A stretch of DNA of 64,000 nt from positions 39,738-103,737 of the forward strand of contig NZ_JAQWCQ010000004.1 of NCBI RefSeq assembly GCF_028705895.1, written 5' to 3'. This document shows, in pieces, positions 29,783 to 40,100 of this stretch (within the stretch, counting starts at the first letter, position 1; each line of letters opens with the position of its first letter). The stretch comes from Massilibacteroides sp. Its GTDB lineage: Bacteria; Bacteroidota; Bacteroidia; Bacteroidales; Tannerellaceae. Under the pieces are notes generated by a model. That model had not been told where the DNA came from. It ran no database searches and saw only the letters and a list, made by a program, of their open reading frames with translations. The translations under genes and the position numbers were made by a program.

Positions 29783-32143
29783 ATGAAAACAAGACTACGA
29801 AATTTGCTAAGTATTGTGAGGCGTTTCAAAATGGCAACTTTCCTGAACGTTGTGGGATTGTCTGTCGCTTTCGCTGCTTTTATCATTATTTTGATGCAAG
29901 TCAGTTATGAACGGAATTTTGATCGTAACTATGCTACATCAGATCGGGTCTATCGCGTGACCTTCAATAACGAGGGTGTGTTTTCATTTATTCTCCCCCG
30001 CGCTTTTGTGGAAGCTATAATTCAATCTTCTCCGCATATTGAGGCCGGAACACTTATTAATCCGTTTGTGAATAAGATTTATTTTACGACAAAGGACGCT
30101 GACAATAAAAAGGGATTTACTGAAGCCGTAGTGCCGGTTCATCCGGATATGACGAAAGTTTTCGGATTGGAAATTCAGGAAGGTAACCCGGATTGTTTAC
30201 ATGAACCGGGGGAAGTCGCAATTCCGGAAAGTATAGCGACAAAGTTGTTTGGTGACAAAAATCCTATCGGTCAACCCCTACATGCCGAAGAATCAATTTG
30301 GACTATAGATCGTACCGACTTTATTGTCGGTGCAGTCTATAAAGATTTTCCGGCTAATGCACAATTAAACAATGCTCTCTATATAGCAATTGACCCCGAA
30401 TACGATAAGAACAACTGGGGATCGAGTAATTATTTTTGTTATCTATTACTCGATTCTCCGGAATCAGCTTCGGTCGTTATGGAAAACTTCAACAACAATT
30501 TTGATTTTACAAAAATCTATAGTAAGCAAGAAGCAAAAGGAATAAAACTGACTCCGATAACAGACTTATATTATCTGAATGAAACGCCTGACGGACGACT
30601 TCTGAAAGGCGGAGATAAAACTACGACCGGTTTACTTGTCTTTGTCGCCATCTTGGTTGTCGTTATTGCCGGAATCAATTATACCAATTTCAGTACCGCT
30701 CTTGCACCACTTCGTATCCGGAGCATCAATACACAGAAAGTGTTGGGGAGTAGTGGCACGTTTTTACGTATATCCTTATTGGCTGAGGCAATGATTATAG
30801 CGTTTCTCTCGTTTCTGATCTCACTACTTTTTGTTTATGTATTAGGTGAAATTGATGCTCTGTCTTTTATTTCTGTCAGTTTGAGTCTGACAGATCATCT
30901 GCCTTTACTTTTCTTAACGGCTGGCGTTTCATTAATTCTCGGTTTGATAGCCGGACTTTATCCGTCCTACTACATGACCTCCTTTCAGCCGGCATTGGTA
31001 CTCAAGGGAAGTTTCGGACTTTCCCCATCCGGTCAGCTGCTTCGTAAAGCCTTGATCGGTTTTCAGTTTGTCATCTCTATTGTTCTGATTATTGTTGCCG
31101 TGTTTATCCAACTACAGAATAGCTATATGCGTGATTATTCGGTCGGCTTTGATAAAGACAGGGTGGCTGTAGTCAAGATCAACGGTGATATTTATGAGAA
31201 TAGCAAAGATGCTTACCGCGAAAAACTACGGAGTTTCCCGGAAATAGAAGATGTGGCATTCTCGGCAGAAAAATTAGGCGGACAAGATTCGTATGCTACA
31301 TGGACATTAAACTACAAAGAACAGGAAATATCCATTTACGGACTAAATGTGTCTCGAAATTTCCTGTCTGTTATGGGAATTGATGTGGTGGAAGGAATGG
31401 ATGTAAATAGTATATCCAAACAAGATTCTTCCTTTTACTTGATTCCTACCCATCATATGCAACAAGCCTATACTATGGAAACCGGAAGTCTGGATTTCTG
31501 GGGAAGAAGAGCAATAATTCCGGCCTTTACAACAGATGTCAAATTAACTTCGCTTCGGAATAAAGACAGCAACCTGACCTTTCTGATGGGTGTAAACCGC
31601 GATCTGCTGTACTCTTACATTCGTTTCAACGAAGGAACCGATCATAAGACAATAACAGAGTATATACAGCAAGTTTTGGTAGATATTGATCCGACCTATC
31701 CTGTAGATGTAGAGTTTTACAGCACAATCTACGACCAGTTGTATAAAAAAGAACTTTCAGTCAGCAAGATGATTACCTATTTCAGTCTTCTGGCAATATT
31801 ATTATCGATTGTCGGTGTATTCGGATTAGTCGTCTTCGAAGCCGGTTACCGTCGAAAAGAAATAGGTATCCGTAAAATCATGGGTGCAACAGCCACCGAA
31901 CTCCTGTATATGTTTAATAAAAACTACCTGTATATTGTCGGTGTTTGCTTTATCATAGCCGTTCCCGTCGCATATGTCGGTGTTGTTAACTGGTTGTCCG
32001 GATTCGCTTACCGCGTTCCCATTTATTGGTGGGTATTTCTGATGGCTTTCACCGTCGTCAGCCTGATAACAGTAGCCACAGTCTCGTTCCAGAGCTGGAA
32101 AGTCGCCAATGAAAATCCGGTGAATAGTGTTAAGACGGAGTGA
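29783..32143 (+). CDS. ABC transporter permease, FtsX/MacB type (permease 5)
   Basis: RRFKMATFLNVVGLSVAFAAFIIILMQVSYERNFD; YRRKEIGIRKIMGATATE; NENPVNSVKTE. Confidence 0.92.
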   Translation: MKTRLRNLLSIVRRFKMATFLNVVGLSVAFAAFIIILMQVSYERNFDRNYATSDRVYRVTFNNEGVFSFILPRAFVEAIIQSSPHIEAGTLINPFVNKIYFTTKDADNKKGFTEAVVPVHPDMTKVFGLEIQEGNPDCLHEPGEVAIPESIATKLFGDKNPIGQPLHAEESIWTIDRTDFIVGAVYKDFPANAQLNNALYIAIDPEYDKNNWGSSNYFCYLLLDSPESASVVMENFNNNFDFTKIYSKQEAKGIKLTPITDLYYLNETPDGRLLKGGDKTTTGLLVFVAILVVVIAGINYTNFSTALAPLRIRSINTQKVLGSSGTFLRISLLAEAMIIAFLSFLISLLFVYVLGEIDALSFISVSLSLTDHLPLLFLTAGVSLILGLIAGLYPSYYMTSFQPALVLKGSFGLSPSGQLLRKALIGFQFVISIVLIIVAVFIQLQNSYMRDYSVGFDKDRVAVVKINGDIYENSKDAYREKLRSFPEIEDVAFSAEKLGGQDSYATWTLNYKEQEISIYGLNVSRNFLSVMGIDVVEGMDVNSISKQDSSFYLIPTHHMQQAYTMETGSLDFWGRRAIIPAFTTDVKLTSLRNKDSNLTFLMGVNRDLLYSYIRFNEGTDHKTITEYIQQVLVDIDPTYPVDVEFYSTIYDQLYKKELSVSKMITYFSLLAILLSIVGVFGLVVFEAGYRRKEIGIRKIMGATATELLYMFNKNYLYIVGVCFIIAVPVAYVGVVNWLSGFAYRVPIYWWVFLMAFTVVSLITVATVSFQSWKVANENPVNSVKTE

Positions 32144-32163
32144 AAAAGTCACAGAACTATGGT

Positions 32164-33348
32164 CTATGGATTAAAAACAAGCATCACATATATAATAAAC
32201 AGGGCAAGGTGCATTGCTCCTGTCATAGAGGTGGTACGCTTGCCTAAGAAAGTGGTTATACTTAATAGCATTGTAATAATGAACAGGATTGTTTCTGCGG
32301 CCGTCAGACCGAATAATACGGTTTTTCCAGTGATCAGTCCTATGATAAGCACGCAGGGTACTGTTAATCCTACGGTGGAGAGAAAGGCTCCGTGACAAAG
32401 ATTAATTGTGCGTTGAAACTCATTGTTGTAGGCTGCTTTGATGGCGGTCATGGATTCGGGAGTGAAGACAATAATCGCAATAATAACTCCACCCAAGGAT
32501 ACTGGAAGATTTGCTGCGTTAATGCCGTAATCTACTACCACAGCCATGTTGTGAGACAACAAAACAATCGGCAGGATCATCAGTAATAACGAGACTGAGC
32601 GCATTATAATTTCTTTCTTTTCTGATATTGTTTGCTTGTTGTTTTCTCTGGCAGGTAAATCTGTCGTTGTTCTTTCTTCGAAACGAATGGACATCTGTCC
32701 TTTAGGCGGCTGTACATATAAATGTTTGTAGCTTTTTATTTGAAAGAAAAGAAATACTCCATAAAGAATAATAATAACAAATGAAAGCGTAATTGCTTGT
32801 AAGCTGCTGAACATGCCACCGCCTGCTCCTTCAATGAAATTCGGTAAGATCATAGAAATGCTACCTAATAAGATAATCATGGCTATGTAAGACATGGTCC
32901 CTTGCGCATTATATTCTTGTTCTCCGTAACGAAGTCCTCCAACTAAAATACAGATACCGACGATAAGGTTCATAATAATCATCATGACCGAAAAGATAGA
33001 ATCTTTTCCGATAGTTGGCGATTCGCCCGGTCCCACCATGACGGCTGCAATCAGGATTACTTCTATGGCTACGATAGACAAGGTCAGGATTAACGTACCG
33101 TAAGGTTCGCCCAGTTTATGTGCCAATTGATCGGCTTCTTTTACGACACCGAAAGCTGCCCCGATAATTGTGAAGAGTAGTATAAGAAATGCAAATAGGG
33201 CGATGGGTGCTGTGATGGAACTTTCCAATAACGACTCTCCCCATACTTTAAATAGCACGACAATGCTCCAGACAATAGCTAAACGAAGGCGCGTAGTGTT
33301 GGGTATAACTTGGTGTATAATAGATTGATTATCCTTTTGTGGAGACAT
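32164..33348 (-). CDS. chaA: Calcium/sodium:proton antiporter ChaA family
   Basis: GEPYGTLILTLSIVAIEVILIAAVM and IIAIIVFTPESMTAIKAA duplicated CaCA motifs; ~11 TM pattern. Confidence 0.88.
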   Translation of the reverse strand: MSPQKDNQSIIHQVIPNTTRLRLAIVWSIVVLFKVWGESLLESSITAPIALFAFLILLFTIIGAAFGVVKEADQLAHKLGEPYGTLILTLSIVAIEVILIAAVMVGPGESPTIGKDSIFSVMMIIMNLIVGICILVGGLRYGEQEYNAQGTMSYIAMIILLGSISMILPNFIEGAGGGMFSSLQAITLSFVIIILYGVFLFFQIKSYKHLYVQPPKGQMSIRFEERTTTDLPARENNKQTISEKKEIIMRSVSLLLMILPIVLLSHNMAVVVDYGINAANLPVSLGGVIIAIIVFTPESMTAIKAAYNNEFQRTINLCHGAFLSTVGLTVPCVLIIGLITGKTVLFGLTAAETILFIITMLLSITTFLGKRTTSMTGAMHLALFIIYVMLVFNP

Positions 33349-33470
33349 ATGTTTCTGAAATTTGATAAGATTTAAACGACAAAAATAAACAAGAATAAAC
33401 CAAAAAGATAAACATATCGTGTTTATTATTAATTTCGCACTAATTTATAATTAGTTTACAGTGTAAGATA

Positions 33471-35363
33471 ATGAGAAAATGGCGAATTGAAGACTCGGCC
33501 GAGTTGTATAATATAAACGGTTGGGGATTGGATTATTTTTCTATTAACGAAAAAGGACATATTGTAGTAACACCCAAAAAAGGGGCGGCGGCAGTCGATT
33601 TGAAAGAGTTGATGGATGAGTTGGTTTTGAGGGATGTGGCAGCTCCTCTTTTAGTGCGTTTCTCGGATATTTTGGACAACAGGATTGAAAAAATATCGAA
33701 TTGCTTTAAGGTTGCAGCTAAAGAATATAATTATGAGGCTCAAAACTTTATAATCTATCCGATCAAAGTAAATCAAATGCGCCAGGTCGTAGAAGAGATC
33801 GTTAGTCATGGTAAAAAGTTTAATATTGGTCTTGAGGCAGGATCTAAACCTGAATTACATGCTGTGTTGGCGATCAATACAAGCAATGACTCATTGATTA
33901 TCTGTAATGGCTATAAGGATGAACCTTATATTCAGTTAGCTCTTCTTGCTCAGAAGATGGGTAAGCGCATTTTCCTTGTTGTGGAAAAAATGAACGAGTT
34001 GAAGTTGATTGCCGAATTATCCAAAAAACTAAAGATCAGACCCAATATCGGTATCCGTATTAAACTTGCCAGTTCGGGAAGCGGAAAATGGGAAGAATCC
34101 GGAGGGGATGTAAGTAAATTCGGGCTGTCATCCAGTGAATTGTTGGAAGCCTTGGATTTCCTTCAAAAGAACAAGATGGAAGATTGTCTTCGTTTGATTC
34201 ATTTCCATATCGGCAGCCAGATCACTAAAATCCGTCGTATTAAAAATGCTTTACGTGAAGCGTCACAATTTTACGTGCAACTTCGCCAAATGGGCTATAA
34301 TGTTGATTTCGTTGATATAGGCGGTGGTTTAGGAGTTGATTATGACGGAACGCGTTCATCCGGTAGTGAGAGCAGTATGAACTATTCAATTCAGGAGTAT
34401 GTGAACGACTCTATTTCTGCTTTAGTGGATGCCAGTGTAAAGAATGAAATACCTCAACCCAATATTATCACGGAATCAGGTCGTTCCTTAACAGCTCATC
34501 ATTCTATTCTCATTTTTGAAGTACTTGAAACGGCAACCTTGCCTGAATGGGACGAAAATCAGGAATTACCTGATGATGCCCATGAATTAGTCTGTGAACT
34601 CTACAAACTGTGGGATGAAATGAATCAACCCCGTTTGATTGAGACATGGCATGATGCGCAACAGATTCGCGAAGAGGCTTTAGATTTGTTTAGTCTCGGG
34701 ATGCTGGATTTAGTGACAAGAGCGCAGGTTGAACGATTGTATTGGTCGATTGCCCGTGAAGTATATCAGATTGCTTCTGAAATGAAACATGCGCCTGAAG
34801 AACTCCGCAAAATATCTAAAATGTTGCCGGATAAATACTTCTGTAACTTTTCTCTTTTCCAGTCTTTACCAGACTCTTGGGCTATAGATCAGGTTTTTCC
34901 GATTGTTCCGCTGACGCGTTTGGATGAAAGACCATCAAAGACTGCTACTTTACAGGATATTACCTGTGATTCGGATGGGAAAATAGATAACTTTATCAAC
35001 TCCAAAAACTATGCTTACCACCTTCCCGTACACCCATTGAAGAATAAAGAACCTTATTATATGGGGGTATTCTTGGTCGGTGCTTATCAGGAAATTCTGG
35101 GAGACTTGCATAATTTATTCGGAGATACGAATGCAGTACATATCTCGGTTAATGAAGATAATTATAAGATAGAACAAGTAATTGACGGAGAAACCATAGC
35201 TGATGTGTTAGACTATGTGCAATATAACCCGAAAAAATTAGTAAGAACCGTTGAATCATGGGTGACATCTTCTATGAAAGCCGGAGTGATCTCCGTAGAA
35301 GAAGGACGGGAGTTTCTTTCTAACTATCGTTCGGGATTGTACGGCTACACATATTTGGAATAA
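33471..35363 (+). CDS. speA: Biosynthetic arginine decarboxylase
   Basis: 630 aa; YPIKVNQMRQVVEEI PLP-lysine region, LIHFHIGSQITKI, VDIGGGLGVDYDG, GRSLTAHHSILIFEV. Confidence 0.96.
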   Translation: MRKWRIEDSAELYNINGWGLDYFSINEKGHIVVTPKKGAAAVDLKELMDELVLRDVAAPLLVRFSDILDNRIEKISNCFKVAAKEYNYEAQNFIIYPIKVNQMRQVVEEIVSHGKKFNIGLEAGSKPELHAVLAINTSNDSLIICNGYKDEPYIQLALLAQKMGKRIFLVVEKMNELKLIAELSKKLKIRPNIGIRIKLASSGSGKWEESGGDVSKFGLSSSELLEALDFLQKNKMEDCLRLIHFHIGSQITKIRRIKNALREASQFYVQLRQMGYNVDFVDIGGGLGVDYDGTRSSGSESSMNYSIQEYVNDSISALVDASVKNEIPQPNIITESGRSLTAHHSILIFEVLETATLPEWDENQELPDDAHELVCELYKLWDEMNQPRLIETWHDAQQIREEALDLFSLGMLDLVTRAQVERLYWSIAREVYQIASEMKHAPEELRKISKMLPDKYFCNFSLFQSLPDSWAIDQVFPIVPLTRLDERPSKTATLQDITCDSDGKIDNFINSKNYAYHLPVHPLKNKEPYYMGVFLVGAYQEILGDLHNLFGDTNAVHISVNEDNYKIEQVIDGETIADVLDYVQYNPKKLVRTVESWVTSSMKAGVISVEEGREFLSNYRSGLYGYTYLE

Positions 35364-35384
35364 GAATCGTATTATAAATAGAGA

Positions 35385-35425
35385 CAGAGGCCATCTTTAA
35401 TTTTTTAAGGTGGCCTCTGTTTTGT
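35385..35425 (+). terminator. Rho-independent terminator after speA
   Basis: CAGAGGCCATCTTTAA-tttt-TTAAGGTGGCCTCTG followed by TTTTGTTTTT. Confidence 0.85.
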
Positions 35426-35482
35426 TTTTACATATGGAAGAATTATATATTTGTCTTATCTTAGTGACGAAAAGAGAGAGTA

Positions 35483-36037
35483 ATGGATGTGACTACGGAG
35501 ACAAAAAAATTTAATAAACTTTTTGCAGATTATCATGGTTTGTTTGTTCGTTTTGCTAATACTTATATAAATGATGAGGCAACAGCGGAAGACATAGCCA
35601 TTGAAGCAATCATGTATTATTGGAAAAATCGTCATAATCTTACTCATGAATCTAATATCCCGGCATATATACTTGAGGTAATCAAGCATAAATGTCTTAA
35701 TTATCTCCGTCATATTCGTGTTCGTGAGGATGTGGAACAGCATCTTCTGAAACATATGCAACGAGTAAACAACCTTCGTATAGCTACACTTGAAGCTTGT
35801 GATCCACAAGAATTATTTAGTCTTGAAGCTCAGGAACTAATTGATCAGGCGCTGGCCATGATGCCGGAAAAGACAAGACAAATTTTTATGATGAGTCGAT
35901 ATGAAAATAAAACGTATCAGGAAATTGCAGAACACTTTTCTTTATCTGTTAAAAGTGTAGAATTTCATATCTCAAAAGCTTTGAAAATATTAAGATATAA
36001 GTTGAAGGATTATATAACGCTTATATTATTTCTGTAA
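35483..36037 (+). CDS. RNA polymerase ECF sigma factor (Bacteroidota PUL type)
   Basis: Sigma70 region 2/4 pattern; MMPEKTRQIFMMSRYENKTYQEIAEHFSLSVKSVEFHISKALKILR. Confidence 0.92.
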   Translation: MDVTTETKKFNKLFADYHGLFVRFANTYINDEATAEDIAIEAIMYYWKNRHNLTHESNIPAYILEVIKHKCLNYLRHIRVREDVEQHLLKHMQRVNNLRIATLEACDPQELFSLEAQELIDQALAMMPEKTRQIFMMSRYENKTYQEIAEHFSLSVKSVEFHISKALKILRYKLKDYITLILFL

Positions 36038-36094
36038 AATAATTATTTCTATACTTTATTAGGGGGTATATCTTCTGAGGTGCTTATATTGTAT

Positions 36095-37045
36095 ATGGAT
36101 AGAAAAATCTTATATCGTTTTTTCTCTGGGACAGCTTCTTTTGAAGAGGAAGCTGCCGTTTGTGATTGGGCAGATGGCTCCGATGAGAATAAAAAAGAAA
36201 TAATAAGAGAGAGAAAATATTTTGATCTCCTGTTGTTTCGAAAACAAGAACATCTTTATCCAGTTAAGAAATCCAATCGGACTAATCTACCTTATATTTT
36301 ATATAAGTCTTTGATGATTGCTGCTGCTATCTCCGTTTTATTTGTTTCTCTTCTTTATATATATGATAATATAAACGAAAAACTTATAGAAGCCGAGATT
36401 ACAGATAATAAGATAACTGTCCCTCCCGGTCAGCGGGTTAATTTGACATTGTCTGATGGTACGAATATCTGGTTGAATGCTTGTAGTGAGATGATATACC
36501 CGTCATCTTTCAGAGGAGAGAAACGTATTGTTTCTTTAAAAGGAGAAGCTTATTTTGATGTAGCCAAAAATGAAGAACATCCTTTTATAGTAGAAACAAA
36601 TAAATGTGATATTAAAGTTTTAGGCACTAAATTTAATGTGCAGGTAGATGAAATTAATTGTGACTTTGCTGTCGCACTCCTTGAAGGAGCGATCGAATTA
36701 ACCAATAAATTAAATGACGAACCGATAGTTTTACTTTCTCCTATGCAAAAAGTAGAATTGAAAAATGGCCGCTTTTTCGTTGACTCTATTCGTGACTTTG
36801 ATAGTTTCAGATGGAAAGAAGGGTTGATTTGTTTTGAAAATATTCAGTTCACAGAGTTGATGAAACGATTCGAAAAAATATATGACATACGTATTATTGT
36901 ACAGAATAAAGCACTCAAAGATTATGTATGTAGTGGGAAATGTCGTGTAGCTGATGGCGTTGATTTTATCTTACATGTTTTACGTAGAAACAGGGATTTC
37001 TCCTTTGAAAGAAATGAGGATAATACGATTATCTATATAGAATAA
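36095..37045 (+). CDS. FecR-family anti-sigma factor
   Basis: VPPGQRVNLTLSDGTNIWLNACSEMIYPSSF, GEAYFDVAKNEEHPFIVETN. Start set to ATG 36095. Confidence 0.93.
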   Translation: MDRKILYRFFSGTASFEEEAAVCDWADGSDENKKEIIRERKYFDLLLFRKQEHLYPVKKSNRTNLPYILYKSLMIAAAISVLFVSLLYIYDNINEKLIEAEITDNKITVPPGQRVNLTLSDGTNIWLNACSEMIYPSSFRGEKRIVSLKGEAYFDVAKNEEHPFIVETNKCDIKVLGTKFNVQVDEINCDFAVALLEGAIELTNKLNDEPIVLLSPMQKVELKNGRFFVDSIRDFDSFRWKEGLICFENIQFTELMKRFEKIYDIRIIVQNKALKDYVCSGKCRVADGVDFILHVLRRNRDFSFERNEDNTIIYIE

Positions 37046-37107
37046 ATGTCTAACCTTAAATTTAAAAGAACATGCCTATGACATAGAATATGCCTTAATC
37101 ACAAAAC

Positions 37108-37178
37108 TAAAAAAGGCGATGAATCTCGACCATTCACCGCCTGATGATTAACACTCTTAAAAAAATGTATTAACCTTA
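37108..37178 (-). ncRNA. Candidate antisense sRNA in susC leader (DonS-like)
   Basis: Minus strand GGCGGTGAAT-ggtcgag-ATTCATCGCC-TTTTTT is a complete intrinsic terminator (one G-U pair); on the plus strand the stem has an A/C mismatch and no T run. A TAACTTTG -7-like box on the minus strand (plus 37185-37192) would start a ~70-nt RNA; no clear -33 box seen. Confidence 0.45.
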
Positions 37179-37179
37179 T

Positions 37180-40100
37180 ATGTACAAAGTTATGAATAAA
37201 ATCTCTTTGTCGCGATTTTGCTGTGTACCGAAATCACGACGTAAACAATTATTCAGGATTATGAAGATAACCTATCTTTTATTATTTGTCGGCATTTTCT
37301 GTTTACATGCCGAAAACACAATGTCCCAGAATATTACCCTGCGAGGTAATAACTTGTCAGTGAAAAACTATTTGAATACTATTGAAGAACAAACAGAGTT
37401 CCTATTCATTTATGATGCTGATGTTAATGTAAACGAAAAAATCTCAGTAGATATGGTCGGTAAACCAATCCTTGAGGTTTTGGATAATCTCTCATCCCGA
37501 TTAGGCCTGACTTATTATCAGGAGGGAACGTATATTGTTTTGTCAAAACGAAAGAAACCCTCCGGGAATGTACTTCCAATCGTAGCGCAACAAAAGAAAA
37601 CAATTACAGGTATTGTTACTGATGCTTTAGGCGAACCTATTATTGGGGCCAATGTAATTGAAAAAGGGACAACCAATGGTCTTGTGACGGATTTTGATGG
37701 AAATTTCTCTATAGAAGTTGACGCGGATGCTATAATTCAGGTTTCTTATATCGGCTATAATACGCAGGAAGTAAAAGTTGGGAGTCAATTGTCTCTGATA
37801 ATTAAACTTGTAGAGGATACGCAGGCTTTGAGCGAAATCGTAATCGTTGGATACGGAACGCAGACTAAAGTTAACTTAACTGGTGCAGTTGGTACTATAG
37901 CCAAAGATGATTTGCTTGACCGTCCTGTGACGAACGTTTCTTCTGCTATTCAAGGCCTGACTCCCGGGGTTACCGTCACTTCCGGAACAGGTCGTCCTGG
38001 TCAGGATGGTTCTACCATTCGCATACGTGGGGTAGGGACATTAAATACGGCTGATCCGTATATCCTTGTTGACGGTATCGAAACAGGAACAATTAATCAG
38101 ATTGACCCGAATGATATAGAATCTATGTCTATATTGAAGGATGCGGCTTCTGCTGCAATTTATGGTTCGAAAGCGGCCAACGGAGTAATTCTTATAACGA
38201 CAAAACGTGGAAAGATAGGTAAGCCTACTGTTTCATATAGTGGCAATGTGAGTCTGTCGAACGTGGCAACATTGATTGACCGTCTGAATTCTTACGATCA
38301 TGCACGCTTATATAACTATGCGTTGACGCAGGATGGATCAGCACCTCGTTTTACAGAAGAAGATATTCAATTATTTAAGGATGGTACAGATCCCTATGGT
38401 CACCCGAATACGGTTTGGACAGATTATATTTACAGAACAGGATTTATGCATAAACATAACCTGAATGTGAGTGGAGGTTCGGAAGATGTGAAATATATGG
38501 CTTCAACCGGATTTTTAGGACAGGAAGGAACCTTGAAAAATTCAGATAGACAACAATTTAATATGCGTACGAATCTGGATATCAAACTGTCTGAGAAATT
38601 TAATATGCGTACCAATATGGCCTTTATTCATAACAATTACTCTGATCCTAATGCTTCTTATGGTGGGGGATATTCAGGATTTATATGGCAGGCAGATCGT
38701 ATTGCTCCCTGGATTCCGTATAAAAAAGAAGATGGTACATATGGATCTATCTCTGACGGAAACCCGGCTGCATGGATTGATATTGATAGTAGAATAAACT
38801 ATACACAACAGAACTTTTCAGGAGCGTTGGCCTTTGATTATAATATTCTTAAAGATTTGACCTTTACACTTCAAGGTGCATACGTGACAGATATTAAAGA
38901 AACAAAGGATTTCCGTAAAGAATGCTGGTATGATGATGTAAACTATCATGGGCCTGATCAATTAACAGAAACAATAGCACGATGGAGTCGTTATACGCTT
39001 GATGCGTTGATGAACTATAGTAAAACTTTCAATCAGGATCATAACTTTAAGGTTATGACAGGTTATAAGATTGAAAAATATAACAGCCGGGAACTTAAAG
39101 CGTTCAGGAAAAGTTTTCCGAATAGTTCGTTAACTGACCTGAATGCCGGCGATGCTTCCACACAGACAAATAGTGGTTATTCAAGGGAATTAGCAATGAT
39201 GTCTTATTTTGGTCGTATAAATTATGACTATCAAGGAAAGTATTTGTTTGAAGCGGATTTCCGTGCTGATGCTTCTTCTCGTTTTGCCAAAGGATATCGT
39301 TGGGGATATTTTCCTGCATTCTCTGCGGGATGGCGTATTTCTGAAGAAGGTTTTATGGAAAAATCGAAAGACTGGTTGCAATCATTAAAGATAAGAGCTT
39401 CTTGGGGGCAATTAGGAAATCAGGAGGCTTTGTCTGATTATTATCCATCTTTGACGACTCTGTATATTGGAAAAAACTTCCCGTTCAATGACGTATTGCA
39501 TCAAGGAATTACTCAGACAGCCCACAAAATTTCAAGTATTTCATGGGAGAAAGCCACAAACTGGGGAGTCGGTTTTGATGCCAGCTTTTTGGATGAGTTT
39601 ACTTTCACCGCTGAATATTATGATCGTAAGACAACAGGGATTATTATGAATGTTCCTGTTCCTAAAACGTTTGGAACTACAAGTGCTTATCAAGATAATG
39701 TCGGGGCATTACGTAATAGTGGTATTGAAATGAGCTTTAGTTGGAATCACCCGTTTAATAAAGATTGGAGAATGGGTATTCATGCTAATTTCGCTTACAA
39801 TAAAAATAAATTATTGGATTTGGGAGGTGTTGATGAAACGATTGATGGTTATATGATTAACCGTGTTGGTGAGCCTTACCAATCATTCTATGTATATGTT
39901 GCTGATGGCTTGTTCCAAAGTGATGATGAAGCTGCTGCTTATGAGTCAGAATATGGCAATCCATGGTCTTTGCCGTTCAAAGGCGGTGACCTTAAAATAA
40001 AAGATGTGGATGGCGATAAAAAGCTGACGGAGGATGATCGCGTAGTAAGAGGTTCGCAACAGCCGAAAGGCACATACGGTCTAACTCTGGCTGGAGGTTG

